Positions 7,940-16,423 of a stretch of 64,000 nucleotides of DNA are shown here, piece after piece. Each line of letters opens with the position of its first letter. The first letter of the stretch is position 1. Made by a program: the position numbers and the translations under genes. The stretch is taken from assembly GCA_020723765.1 (NCBI GenBank), contig DYIF01000011.1, forward strand, positions 1-64,000, read 5' to 3'. This stretch comes from Elusimicrobium minutum. GTDB lineage: Bacteria > Elusimicrobiota > Elusimicrobia > Elusimicrobiales > UBA9959. The notes under the pieces are model-generated. The model searched no databases. It was not told the DNA's origin and was given only the letters and a program-made list of their open reading frames with translations.

Positions 7940-10717
7940 ATGAAAACTCAGTTAAAATCAAAAAAAACAGCAAAAGAAACCAAACTCCCGAAAAAATTAG
8001 TTTATTTTTTCGGCGGCGGTAAAGCCGAAGGCAACGAATCTATGAAAAATACTCTGGGAGGTAAAGGAGCAAACTTAGCCGAAATGGCCGGTCATCCAGC
8101 TTTAAAACTTCCGGTTCCTCCGGGGTTTACGATTACCACGGATGTTTGCACTTATTACTGGGCAAATAACAGGAAATATCCCGCGCAATTAAAATCGGAG
8201 GTTGAAAAAAATTTAAAAAGAGTCGAAGAGCTTACCGGTAAAAAATTCGGAGATCCCAAAAATCCTCTTCTCGTATCTGTAAGATCCGGAGCCAGAAAAT
8301 CAATGCCTGGCATGATGGAAACGATTTTAAATGTCGGTCTTACCACAAAAACTATACCGGGTTTTATAGAGCTTACTCAAAATCCGAGGTTTGTGTGGGA
8401 CTCTTATAGAAGGCTTATAATGATGTATGCCGATGTCGTTATGGAAAAAGCCGCGGGGATAGAACCCGAAGACGATATGGGAATAAGAAAACAATTGGAT
8501 AGAATGATGGAAGAAAAAAAGAAAGAAAAAGGCGTTCATAACGATACCGAGCTTGATGCAGAGGATCTAAAAGAACTTTCCGAAAAATTTAAAATTAGAA
8601 TAAAAGAAGTACTCGGAAAAGAATTTCCCGATAACCCGATGGATCAGTTATGGGGAGCGATAGGTGCGGTTTTCGCTTCATGGAACGGAAAAAGAGCCGT
8701 TTCTTACAGAAGAATAGAAGGAATCCCTGACGAGTGGGGTACCGCCGTAAACGTTCAAACTATGGTTTTTGGAAATATGGGTAACGATTCGGCGACCGGA
8801 GTCGCTTTTACAAGAAACCCGGCGACCGGAGATAATAAGTTTTACGGCGAGTTTTTGATTAACGCTCAGGGAGAAGACGTGGTAGCCGGAATTAGAACTC
8901 CAAATCCGATAAACCAGGACAGCAAAAACGAGCATTCGAAAGATTTGCCTACTCTTCAGGAACTTATGCCTTCCGTTTATAAACAATTGGACGAAATAAG
9001 AAAAAAACTTGAGAAACATTACAGAGATATGCTCGATATAGAGTTTACGATAGAAAAGGGTAAGCTTTATATGCTTCAGTGCAGAGTAGGAAAGAGAAAC
9101 GGTTTTGCCGCGGTTAAAATGGCCATGGATATGCTTAAGGAGAAGTTAATAAAAAAAGAGGAAGCGGTAATGAGAGTTTCCCCCGCTCAGCTTGACGAGC
9201 TTCTACACCCGATATTGGATCCCAAAGACGAAGCTACCAAGAAACCCATAGCTAAAGGTCTTCCCGCCGGTCCCGGAGGAGCGGTAGGCAGGATAGTTCT
9301 TACCGCTAACGACGCGGTAGAATGGGTAAAAAAAGGCGAGAAGGTGGTTCTGGTTAGAGAAGAAACCAACCCGGAAGATATAGAAGGGATGAGAGCCGCA
9401 GAAGGAATACTTACCGCAAGAGGAGGCATGACATCTCACGCCGCATTGGTTGCAAGAGGCTGGGGTAAGTGCTGTATAGTCGGAGCCTCCGCCGTTAGCA
9501 TAGATATTAAGAACAAAACCGTCAAAATAGCGGACAAAGAGTTTAAGGAAGGAGATTGGATTACTTTAAACGGAACCAAAGGAAACGTTTACGAAGGCAA
9601 AATCAATATGCTCGACGCCGGAGAAAACAAGCTATTGAAGGATTTTTTGAATGTCTGCAATAGCATAAGAAAATTGGGCGTAAGAACAAACGCCGATACC
9701 CCGGACGATTCCGCCAAAGCCAGAGACTTCGGAGCTGAAGGAATAGGGTTGTTTAGAATAGAGCATATGTTCTATGGGAAAAATTCCGACGAGCCTTTGT
9801 TTAAATTGAGGAAGATGATAGTTTCTAAAACTCAGGAAGAGAGAGTAAAAGCCTTAAACGAATTGTTCCCTTATATGAAAAAGGACATAAAAGAAACGTT
9901 GAAGGTTATGAAAGGTCTTCCCGTAACGATAAGGCTTATAGATCCTCCGCTTCACGAGTTTGTTCCTCATAACGAAGAAAAGTTGAGAGCTTTAGCTAAC
10001 GATTTGGGCATTTCATACGAGGAATTGAACCAGAGAGCCGAATCTTTGAGAGAGTCCAACCCGATGATGGGTCATAGAGGAGTAAGGTTAGGTATTACAT
10101 ATCCGGAAGTAACCGAAATGCAGGCAAGAGCCATACTCGAGGCCTCCGCCGAGCTTATAAAAGAAGGGGTTAAGGTTTATCCGGAGATAATGATACCCGT
10201 CGTTTCTCATGAAAAGGAAGTGGAGTTTATAACTCCGATAATAAGAAAAGTTTACGAAGAGGTCGTTAAAAAAACCGGGGTTAAAAAAATAGAATATAAG
10301 ATAGGTACCATGATAGAAATCCCGAGAGCGTGTCTGGTAGCCAACAAATTGGCCGAGACAATGGAGTTTTTCTCGTTTGGAACCAACGACCTTACCCAGA
10401 TGGGGTTCGGATACTCAAGAGACGATTCCGGAGTATTTTTGAAAGAATATGTCGAAAAGAAAATACTGCCCTCCGATCCTTTCCAGACCATAGACCAGGA
10501 AGGCATAGGAGAGTTTATTAAAATGACGGTATCGCGAGGAAGAAGCGTAAGAAAGGATCTTAAGATAGGAATATGCGGAGAACAGGGCGGAGATCCAGCT
10601 TCCGTTGAGTTCTGTCATAATGCGGGGTTAAATTATGTTTCCTGCTCCCCGTTTAGAGTTCCGATAGCGATACTCGCTTCGGCTCAGGCTCAGGTAAAGT
10701 CCGGTAAGAAAAATTAA
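7940..10717 (+). CDS. ppdK: Pyruvate, phosphate dikinase
   Basis: A 925-residue PPDK, slightly longer than the usual 870-890. The nucleotide-binding domain is N-terminal (GGKGANLAEM near residue 42). The swivelling phosphohistidine domain carries GGMTSHAALVARGWG with His500 as the phospho-acceptor. The C-terminal PEP/pyruvate barrel ends with the catalytic cysteine in NYVSCSPFRVP. It interconverts ATP, Pi and pyruvate with AMP, PPi and PEP, and in anaerobic fermenters it often works in glycolysis to make extra ATP from PPi. AGGAGG lies seven bases before ATG. It has a 152-bp leader region of its own and is followed by a strong hairpin, so it is probably monocistronic or only partly read through into gmk. 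Confidence 0.97.
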   Translation: MKTQLKSKKTAKETKLPKKLVYFFGGGKAEGNESMKNTLGGKGANLAEMAGHPALKLPVPPGFTITTDVCTYYWANNRKYPAQLKSEVEKNLKRVEELTGKKFGDPKNPLLVSVRSGARKSMPGMMETILNVGLTTKTIPGFIELTQNPRFVWDSYRRLIMMYADVVMEKAAGIEPEDDMGIRKQLDRMMEEKKKEKGVHNDTELDAEDLKELSEKFKIRIKEVLGKEFPDNPMDQLWGAIGAVFASWNGKRAVSYRRIEGIPDEWGTAVNVQTMVFGNMGNDSATGVAFTRNPATGDNKFYGEFLINAQGEDVVAGIRTPNPINQDSKNEHSKDLPTLQELMPSVYKQLDEIRKKLEKHYRDMLDIEFTIEKGKLYMLQCRVGKRNGFAAVKMAMDMLKEKLIKKEEAVMRVSPAQLDELLHPILDPKDEATKKPIAKGLPAGPGGAVGRIVLTANDAVEWVKKGEKVVLVREETNPEDIEGMRAAEGILTARGGMTSHAALVARGWGKCCIVGASAVSIDIKNKTVKIADKEFKEGDWITLNGTKGNVYEGKINMLDAGENKLLKDFLNVCNSIRKLGVRTNADTPDDSAKARDFGAEGIGLFRIEHMFYGKNSDEPLFKLRKMIVSKTQEERVKALNELFPYMKKDIKETLKVMKGLPVTIRLIDPPLHEFVPHNEEKLRALANDLGISYEELNQRAESLRESNPMMGHRGVRLGITYPEVTEMQARAILEASAELIKEGVKVYPEIMIPVVSHEKEVEFITPIIRKVYEEVVKKTGVKKIEYKIGTMIEIPRACLVANKLAETMEFFSFGTNDLTQMGFGYSRDDSGVFLKEYVEKKILPSDPFQTIDQEGIGEFIKMTVSRGRSVRKDLKIGICGEQGGDPASVEFCHNAGLNYVSCSPFRVPIAILASAQAQVKSGKKN

Positions 10718-10729
10718 ATATTAGATAAG

Positions 10730-10760
10730 CTCTCCCCGGGAAGAACCCGGGGAGAGTTTT
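10730..10760 (+). terminator. Terminator-like hairpin after ppdK that overlaps the gmk ribosome binding site
   Basis: CTCTCCCCGGG (10730-10740), loop AAGAA, CCCGGGGAGAG (10746-10756), then TTTT: an 11-bp perfect stem. It begins 12 bases after the ppdK stop. The 3' arm holds GGAGAG, which is also the only plausible Shine-Dalgarno for gmk at 10761 or 10767. The T-run is short, so this may be a leaky terminator or a translational control hairpin. Confidence 0.8.
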
Positions 10761-11405
10761 ATGATTATGCGATATAAACCTTTCCCCGTTATACTATCTT
10801 CGCCGAGCGGCGGAGGTAAAACGACTATAAAAAAAGAGATAATATCTAAAAGCGATTTGTTCGATTTTAGCATAACCTGCACCACAAGACCCAAAAGAAA
10901 AGAAGAAATAGACGGCAAGGATTATTACTTCGTTTCCGATAAAGATTTCGAAAGAATGATAAAAAACGACGAGCTTATCGAATGGGCTTACGTCCATAAT
11001 CATAGATACGGTACGCCCAAATCTTCCGTAATGAAGATTGTAGATAACGGCAAATTTCCGATTATGACGATAGACGTGGTCGGCGCTATGAACGTAAAAA
11101 AAATAATGCCTAATTCCGTTTTAATATTCGTCATTCCCCCCGATTTTAATATGCTCGTCGAAAGGTTAAAAAATAGAGGAGATTTGATATCGGATATAAA
11201 CATAAGAATGAATACCGCGTTAAAAGAAATGGATTTTGCAGAAAAATTCGATTATCTCGTTTTAAACGAAAAATTGGAAGATACGGTTAACTCCGTAATC
11301 AATATAGTCTTATCTGAAACTCAAAGAGTTTTTAGGAATCAAAATATTTTAAAAGATTTTAAATTTCAGATTAAGAAAACGATAGAAAGTGGAGGAGTAA
11401 AATGA
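10761..11405 (+). CDS. gmk: Guanylate kinase
   Basis: A 214-residue protein with the P-loop SSPSGGGKTT near residues 13-22, the GMP-binding TTRPKRKEEIDGKDYYF segment near 40-58 and the lid region after it. It phosphorylates GMP to GDP with ATP. Two in-frame starts exist, at 10761 and 10767 (ATG ATT ATG); the GGAG in the hairpin's 3' arm is about six and twelve bases away respectively, so the first is preferred. It overlaps rpoZ by four bases (ATGA). The gmk-rpoZ pairing is widespread in bacteria and links nucleotide pools with RNA polymerase assembly. Confidence 0.94.
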   Translation: MIMRYKPFPVILSSPSGGGKTTIKKEIISKSDLFDFSITCTTRPKRKEEIDGKDYYFVSDKDFERMIKNDELIEWAYVHNHRYGTPKSSVMKIVDNGKFPIMTIDVVGAMNVKKIMPNSVLIFVIPPDFNMLVERLKNRGDLISDINIRMNTALKEMDFAEKFDYLVLNEKLEDTVNSVINIVLSETQRVFRNQNILKDFKFQIKKTIESGGVK

Positions 11406-11725
11406 CAAAACAAAAAACAAAAGAGAAAAATGTCAATGAAAATGCGGAGGTTAATCTCGACGAGCTTATAATGAACGCTGGTACCGAAAAATATACGGCG
11501 CTTGTTCTTGCGATGAAATGGGTTTATCACTTAAAAAATACCGAGGAATATAAAGATAAAACCACGGCCGAGATAATAGAAAAAGCTTTAAAAGACGTTC
11601 TTACCGGTAGTGTAAAACCCGAAGAGATAGCCAAAGCTATGGAAAAAGACGAAGAAATAAGACTTGAAAAAATAGCCGAAAGAAAAAGAGAAAAAGCGGC
11701 CAAGAAAGCGGCTAATGATAAATAA
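11402..11725 (+). CDS. rpoZ: DNA-directed RNA polymerase omega subunit-like protein
   Basis: A 107-residue, highly charged protein. The central part (about 28-75) has the omega-like pattern of a KYTALVLAMKWVYHL helix followed by TTAEIIEKALKDVLTG. It ends in a long Lys/Glu/Ala tail that is probably helical and is longer than in standard omega. Omega helps fold and hold the beta-prime subunit. The match is weak in sequence but strong in position, directly after gmk with an ATGA overlap and GGAGG four bases before ATG. The 3' end overlaps the next gene by 11 bases. Confidence 0.7.
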   Translation: MTKQKTKEKNVNENAEVNLDELIMNAGTEKYTALVLAMKWVYHLKNTEEYKDKTTAEIIEKALKDVLTGSVKPEEIAKAMEKDEEIRLEKIAERKREKAAKKAANDK

Positions 11726-12509
11726 AAAGATAATAAAATATATAAAAGAAGAAATAATCGACGAGGAGGATTACATTCCTCCTCGCTATTTTTTAAAAAC
11801 GAAATGGGAGTCCGATTCTTCGAATTTTAAAATAGAAGAGAAGGTTTTAAAAAAGGAAGTCCCCAAAGAAATAAGCGAGGAAATTACGAAAAAAATAGAT
11901 TCAAAAGAAGAAAGCCTTGAAATACTTAGAAAGAAGGTATCCGATTGTAAAAAATGCAAATTGGGATTTTCAAGGAATAACGCGGTTTTCGGCGTAGGAA
12001 ATCCCTATTCTTCGGTTATGTTCGTCGGCGAGGGGCCGGGTTGGGATGAGGACCACAAAGGAGAACCTTTTGTGGGAAGAGCGGGTCAGCTTTTAGATAA
12101 AATACTCCTATCGATAGAACTCGACAGAACTAAGGTTTACATAGCTAACATAGTCAAATGTCATCCTATGATAAACCCCGAAACTCCGGAAGCGCGTGGA
12201 AACGATAGGCCTCCGACCGAAGAAGAGATTTCGGCATGCAGATTTTACATAGAAGAGCAGATAAGAATAATAAAACCCAAATGCATAGTTACACTCGGAA
12301 ACACCGCCACAAGATTCATACTTAACGAAAAAACTGGCGTATCTAAACTCAGAGGCAAATTTTACGACATACCTCAGAATTTTTTCTTCGATTTTGAGAT
12401 AAAGGTCCTTCCCACATACCACCCGGCGGCGTTACTTAGAAATCCTTCTTTAAAGAAGGAAACATGGGAAGACATGAAAATGCTTAGAGATTGGCTTAAA
12501 TCCCAATGA
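11715..12509 (+). CDS. Family 4 uracil-DNA glycosylase (iron-sulfur type)
   Basis: A 264-residue protein. The first 75 residues are a charged extension; the UDG domain follows. Motifs: SDCKKCKL near 75-82, GEGPGWDEDHKGEPFVGRAG near 105-124, and HPAALLRNPSLK near the C-terminus. The four cysteines expected to bind the 4Fe-4S cluster are present (CKKC, VKCHPM, SACRF). The enzyme removes uracil from DNA after cytosine deamination. Family 4 enzymes are typical of thermophiles and many anaerobes. The start overlaps the rpoZ 3' end and lacks a clear Shine-Dalgarno, so the first codon is uncertain. Its stop overlaps priA (ATGA). Confidence 0.92.
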   Translation: MINKKIIKYIKEEIIDEEDYIPPRYFLKTKWESDSSNFKIEEKVLKKEVPKEISEEITKKIDSKEESLEILRKKVSDCKKCKLGFSRNNAVFGVGNPYSSVMFVGEGPGWDEDHKGEPFVGRAGQLLDKILLSIELDRTKVYIANIVKCHPMINPETPEARGNDRPPTEEEISACRFYIEEQIRIIKPKCIVTLGNTATRFILNEKTGVSKLRGKFYDIPQNFFFDFEIKVLPTYHPAALLRNPSLKKETWEDMKMLRDWLKSQ

Positions 12510-14335
12510 TAGCCGAAGTCCTTTTTCCGGTAGCTTTGGATAAAACTTTTTATTATAAGGTCCCCGAAGATTTAAAATCTAAAATAAAAAAAGGATTAAG
12601 GATATATTCTTCTTTTGCCAACAGGGAAAAGGTTTTGGGATATGTTATAGATTTAAAAGAAGAAGATGGTTTTGAAAATCGATTCGAGCTTAAAGAAATA
12701 GAAGAAATAATAGACGAAAATCCCATATTTATCGTCGAGAAATTCATGGAGCTTAGCGAATTTATGTCCCAAAGATGGGTTTCTCCCTTAGGTATGGTTT
12801 TGGGCGAGTTTTTAAGATTTATTCCTAAAAAAATAGAATCCTACAAACTATTCGATAATTCCGATTTAAAGATTTGGAAAAACGAAAGAAAAATAATAGT
12901 ATCTTCGGATCCAAACGCGTTAGTTAAAAAAATTAAAGATTTGGGTAATAGTTGCGTCGTAGTTTTTTTCCCGAATATATTGTCGCTTGAAATCTTTTCA
13001 AAAAAATTAGAGTCGCTTAAAATGCCTTTTTTGAAATACTCTTCCGAAGAAAAAATATCTGAAAGAAAAAAAATTTCAAGCCTTTTATTGGCAAATAAAG
13101 TCGGTTTGGTTTTAACGACCAAGGCCGGAGTATTTCTTCCTTTTCCCGCCGATTCTTTTTTTATCGTTACGGATCCTTTAAATCCCATGTATAGACAGTT
13201 TGATAGACACCCTTATTATTCCACGGTTGAAGTCCTTGAAAAAATATCCGAAATATTTTCTTATTCTTTATGCCATTTTTCCGCTTCCCTTTCTCCCAAT
13301 TTATTAATAAAAAAAGAAAAAGGATGGGATACGGAGACTTTGAATGAACCAAAAACGGGTTTTGAATTAAGAGATATAAAAAAAGACGGTTTTGATTCGG
13401 ATGCTTTTTTAAAAGAAATACAAAATCTTTTGATTCAAAATAAAAAGATACTTATAATGAGTTATTCCAAATATATGGCGAGTATGGTTTATTGTCCCAA
13501 ATGCGGATGGATTAAAAGATGCGATAAATGCAGGACGGCGATGAAGGTCGAGATTTTCGATTTTCACAAAAAATATTTATGTTCTTACTGCGGTCGTAAA
13601 GAAGAATATTCGAATATCTGTCCGCAATGCAAAACAGTAATAAGCGAAAAGGGAAGCGGGACTCAAAAAATATACGACATATTGGTATCCAATTTCCCCG
13701 ATAAAAAGATAAATGAAATAGACGGAAGATGTCTTTATTCTAAAAAAGTTTTTAATCAAACAATAGAGGTTTTATCTAAAGAAGACTACGATGTTTTGAT
13801 ATCCACCGACATTATAGCATCGACGGCCATAGATATAAAATTCGATAATATTTATTTGGCGGTATATGAAAATCATAACGACTACGATTATTCTTATTCG
13901 GAGAGATTCGCCGACAAAATCGCCGTATTGTCATCAAAGCTGAAAGAGGACGGTAAATTGACAATATACGCTTATAATCCCGAAAGCTATGTTTTTTCGG
14001 CTTTAAAATCCAAAGATTATTTGACGCAAGAAGCGGCTTTGAGAAAAGCGTTTAATTACCCCCCTTACGCCTATCTTTATAAATTTGAAATAATCGGAAA
14101 AGACAAAAAAATATTAAAAGAAAAGATAAAAGATTTTATTAAATCGGTTGAGGATAAAAAAAACGATTTGGGAGTAATAGATTATATTCCCGGACTTAAA
14201 ATTAAAAAAATAAGAGGAGAAGAATTTTATTCGCATTCTTCCTGGGTGAAACTCTCAAATTACAAGCAATTTTTCGATTTTCTAAAAAAATATTGCAAAG
14301 AAAATAAATTTAAATTTAACGCGATAGAAAAATAA
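12506..14335 (+). CDS. priA: Primosomal protein N' (PriA) with degenerate helicase motifs
   Basis: A 609-residue PriA-like protein, shorter than the usual ~730. The N-terminal 3'-DNA-binding domain is recognisable. The paired zinc-binding cysteines are intact around residues 330-375 (CPKCGWIKRCDKC, CSYCGR, CPQC). The helicase core is eroded. Where Walker A (GxxGxGKT) should be, the segment reads IIVSSDPNALVKK. The DEEH motif II position reads VTDPLNPMYRQ. SATP is replaced by SASLSP, and the GRAGR motif VI is absent. It therefore probably binds forks and restart partners without unwinding DNA, as proposed for actinobacterial PriA. It is the last gene of gmk-rpoZ-udg-priA. Identity as PriA is secure from the zinc region and its surroundings. 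Confidence 0.85.
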   Translation: MIAEVLFPVALDKTFYYKVPEDLKSKIKKGLRIYSSFANREKVLGYVIDLKEEDGFENRFELKEIEEIIDENPIFIVEKFMELSEFMSQRWVSPLGMVLGEFLRFIPKKIESYKLFDNSDLKIWKNERKIIVSSDPNALVKKIKDLGNSCVVVFFPNILSLEIFSKKLESLKMPFLKYSSEEKISERKKISSLLLANKVGLVLTTKAGVFLPFPADSFFIVTDPLNPMYRQFDRHPYYSTVEVLEKISEIFSYSLCHFSASLSPNLLIKKEKGWDTETLNEPKTGFELRDIKKDGFDSDAFLKEIQNLLIQNKKILIMSYSKYMASMVYCPKCGWIKRCDKCRTAMKVEIFDFHKKYLCSYCGRKEEYSNICPQCKTVISEKGSGTQKIYDILVSNFPDKKINEIDGRCLYSKKVFNQTIEVLSKEDYDVLISTDIIASTAIDIKFDNIYLAVYENHNDYDYSYSERFADKIAVLSSKLKEDGKLTIYAYNPESYVFSALKSKDYLTQEAALRKAFNYPPYAYLYKFEIIGKDKKILKEKIKDFIKSVEDKKNDLGVIDYIPGLKIKKIRGEEFYSHSSWVKLSNYKQFFDFLKKYCKENKFKFNAIEK

Positions 14336-14338
14336 TCT

Positions 14339-15790
14339 TCAATGTATTCCGTGCATCCATTTCCTTAACTTCGGAGTTATTATTATTAGAAGTATCGCGG
14401 ATAAAAACGCCGTAGTCGTAGGTATTAGGAAAAACTTTGAATGGTCCATCGCGTCGTAATTTCCGGCAAAATATCCTCCCACAAAGTTTGCGGCAAAAGA
14501 CGATAAGAACCAAACCCCCATCATTAGAGAGGCAAATTGGGCCGGGGCCAGTTTTGTTACAAGCGATAGCCCCACCGGCGAAAGACATAATTCTCCGAGA
14601 GTGTGGAAAAAATATGCTCCGCAAAGCCATAAAATGCTTACGGGTCCCGAGGCTTGATATACCTTTGCGGCTATAATCATTATGACAAACCCTACTCCGA
14701 GTAACGCAAGCCCCATCGAAAATTTGGCCGGAGAAGATGGTTCTTTTCCCATTTCGCCCAATTTTACCCAAAGTTTCGAGAAAAAGGGCGCCAGTATGAA
14801 TATAAGAAGGGGATTTAACGATTGGAAGTATCCCGCCGGCATTTCCCATGAGAAACCGAAAATGTTTATTATTCTGTTGGTTTCTCTATCGGCAAAAAGA
14901 GTCAAAGAGCTTCCGGCCTGTTCAAACGCCGCCCAGAAGAATATTGAAAAGAAAACCATTATGAATATTACGGCTATTCTTTGTTTTTCTATTTTTGTTA
15001 AGGTAGAGTTTTTGGAGTTTGAAAGGTATGCGTATATAAGCCCGAATAATACTATTATCGCGATTATCCAGTAAACGTAATTGGGAATCGATTCTTTTAT
15101 TTTATAACCGGAAAACTGGAAAGCGCTTAATACCAAAAAAGTAATTATGACCGAAAGGATTATGATTGGCGGATAATAGTTTTTGCTCGGGTTTGAGGGT
15201 TTTATGCATTTGTCTCCAAGAAAAGTTTTATTTCCCCAAAGATACATACTAAGCCCTATTACCATCCCTATTCCCGCCGCTCCAAATCCCCAGTGCCAGC
15301 CCACTTTTTCCCCCAGGGTTGAGCAAACAAGAGGCGAAAAGAATGCCCCTAAATTTATTCCCATATAAAATATGGTAAAACCTGCGTCTCGTCTGGGATC
15401 GTTTTGTTCGTATAAAGAACCGACTACCGTGGATATGTTCGGTTTAAAAAAACCGTTCCCTAAGATTAATAGTATTAAAGCCGAAAAGAAAAACGGAAGA
15501 GCCGGGAAAGCCATGGTAAAGTGTCCTAAAGCCATAAGTATTCCGCCTATGACTATCGCTTTTCTTTGGCCTAAGTACCTGTCGGCTATATATCCGCCTA
15601 TTAAAGGGGTCAAATAAACCATCCCGGTATACCACCCGTATATCTGGCCCGATTTCTCGGTTGAGAATTGTAAAAATTTTATCATATATAAAACCAAAAG
15701 AGCTCTCATACCGTAATATGAAAATCTTTCCCACATCTCCACAAAAAACAATAAGAATAATCCTTTGGGTTGATTTTTGTGTATGCTCAT
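14339..15790 (-). CDS. POT/PTR2 family proton-dependent oligopeptide transporter
   Basis: A 483-residue, polytopic protein with about 12-14 hydrophobic segments. The N-terminal EMWERFSYYGMRALL matches the POT ExxERFxYYG proton-coupling signature, and the PTR2-type segment GGYIADRYLGQRKAIVIGG follows near residue 65. Members import di- and tripeptides with protons across the inner membrane. It is transcribed alone, convergent with priA, four bases from its stop. It complements the peptidases of this window as the uptake step for peptide-derived carbon and nitrogen. The start is supported by AAGGAGA just upstream. Confidence 0.95.
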   Translation of the reverse strand: MSIHKNQPKGLFLLFFVEMWERFSYYGMRALLVLYMIKFLQFSTEKSGQIYGWYTGMVYLTPLIGGYIADRYLGQRKAIVIGGILMALGHFTMAFPALPFFFSALILLILGNGFFKPNISTVVGSLYEQNDPRRDAGFTIFYMGINLGAFFSPLVCSTLGEKVGWHWGFGAAGIGMVIGLSMYLWGNKTFLGDKCIKPSNPSKNYYPPIIILSVIITFLVLSAFQFSGYKIKESIPNYVYWIIAIIVLFGLIYAYLSNSKNSTLTKIEKQRIAVIFIMVFFSIFFWAAFEQAGSSLTLFADRETNRIINIFGFSWEMPAGYFQSLNPLLIFILAPFFSKLWVKLGEMGKEPSSPAKFSMGLALLGVGFVIMIIAAKVYQASGPVSILWLCGAYFFHTLGELCLSPVGLSLVTKLAPAQFASLMMGVWFLSSFAANFVGGYFAGNYDAMDHSKFFLIPTTTAFLSAILLIIITPKLRKWMHGIH

Positions 15791-15878
15791 AAACTCTCCT
15801 TATTTAATTTTTTCACCTTATTAAATTATATATTTTTTTAAAAAAATTTTATATAATAAAAAAACTGAGGGTGGTTTT

Positions 15879-16418
15879 ATGAAAAAAGACATAAACAAAG
15901 AAAAAAAACTTTACGATTTTTTACGCTTTCTCGATTCCGAACAATTCGAGAAAGCCGAAGAGTTGCTGGACAATGTAAAAGATCCGAAGATGCTTTTGTG
16001 TTTCGCCATAAAAACACAAAAGAGGCTTCCATGGGACAAAGAGGCTATAATCGTAAAAAATCCCGTTGCGGCTTTGATATATGTAAAAGATATTTTGAAG
16101 AAAAGATGGGAAGAGGCCGAAAAAGAGATATTTAAGCATGAGGAGTTGAAATTTGAATATTACAGAGACATTTTGAAAATGTCGGAGGTTGAAACTGCTG
16201 CCGCTATGAGAAGAGAAGAAATAGATAAGGCAAAAACGCTTATAAAAAAAGAAATACTCAAAACCGCGCGAGAATTAAACCGTAAAAAGTTTTCGGCTAA
16301 GATAGTAAAAGAGAGGTTTGAAAATTCGGATGTTAAGGTAAAAGAAATAACTTTAAAATATAAGATAGACAACGAAACTTTAAAAAGCATTCTAAAAGAT
16401 ATAGCCGAAGGCAGATAG
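15879..16418 (+). CDS. Uncharacterised cytoplasmic helical protein
   Basis: A 179-residue protein that I do not recognise. It has no signal peptide and no membrane segment. It is rich in Lys and Glu, and nearly all of it is predicted by eye to be helical. The last third (about 140-178) alternates in a way that could be a small helix-turn-helix-like C-terminus (VKEITLKYKIDNETLKSIL), but this is weak. GAGGGTGG lies before ATG, and TATAAT is 21 bases further up, so it has its own promoter. It is convergent with the next gene, five bases apart. Confidence 0.7.
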   Translation: MKKDINKEKKLYDFLRFLDSEQFEKAEELLDNVKDPKMLLCFAIKTQKRLPWDKEAIIVKNPVAALIYVKDILKKRWEEAEKEIFKHEELKFEYYRDILKMSEVETAAAMRREEIDKAKTLIKKEILKTARELNRKKFSAKIVKERFENSDVKVKEITLKYKIDNETLKSILKDIAEGR

Positions 16419-16423
16419 GTATT

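Noticed and set aside
14437-15617. Series of plus-strand open frames inside the peptide transporter gene
   Set aside because: They are shadows of the POT transporter; none has a ribosome site or recognisable domain.
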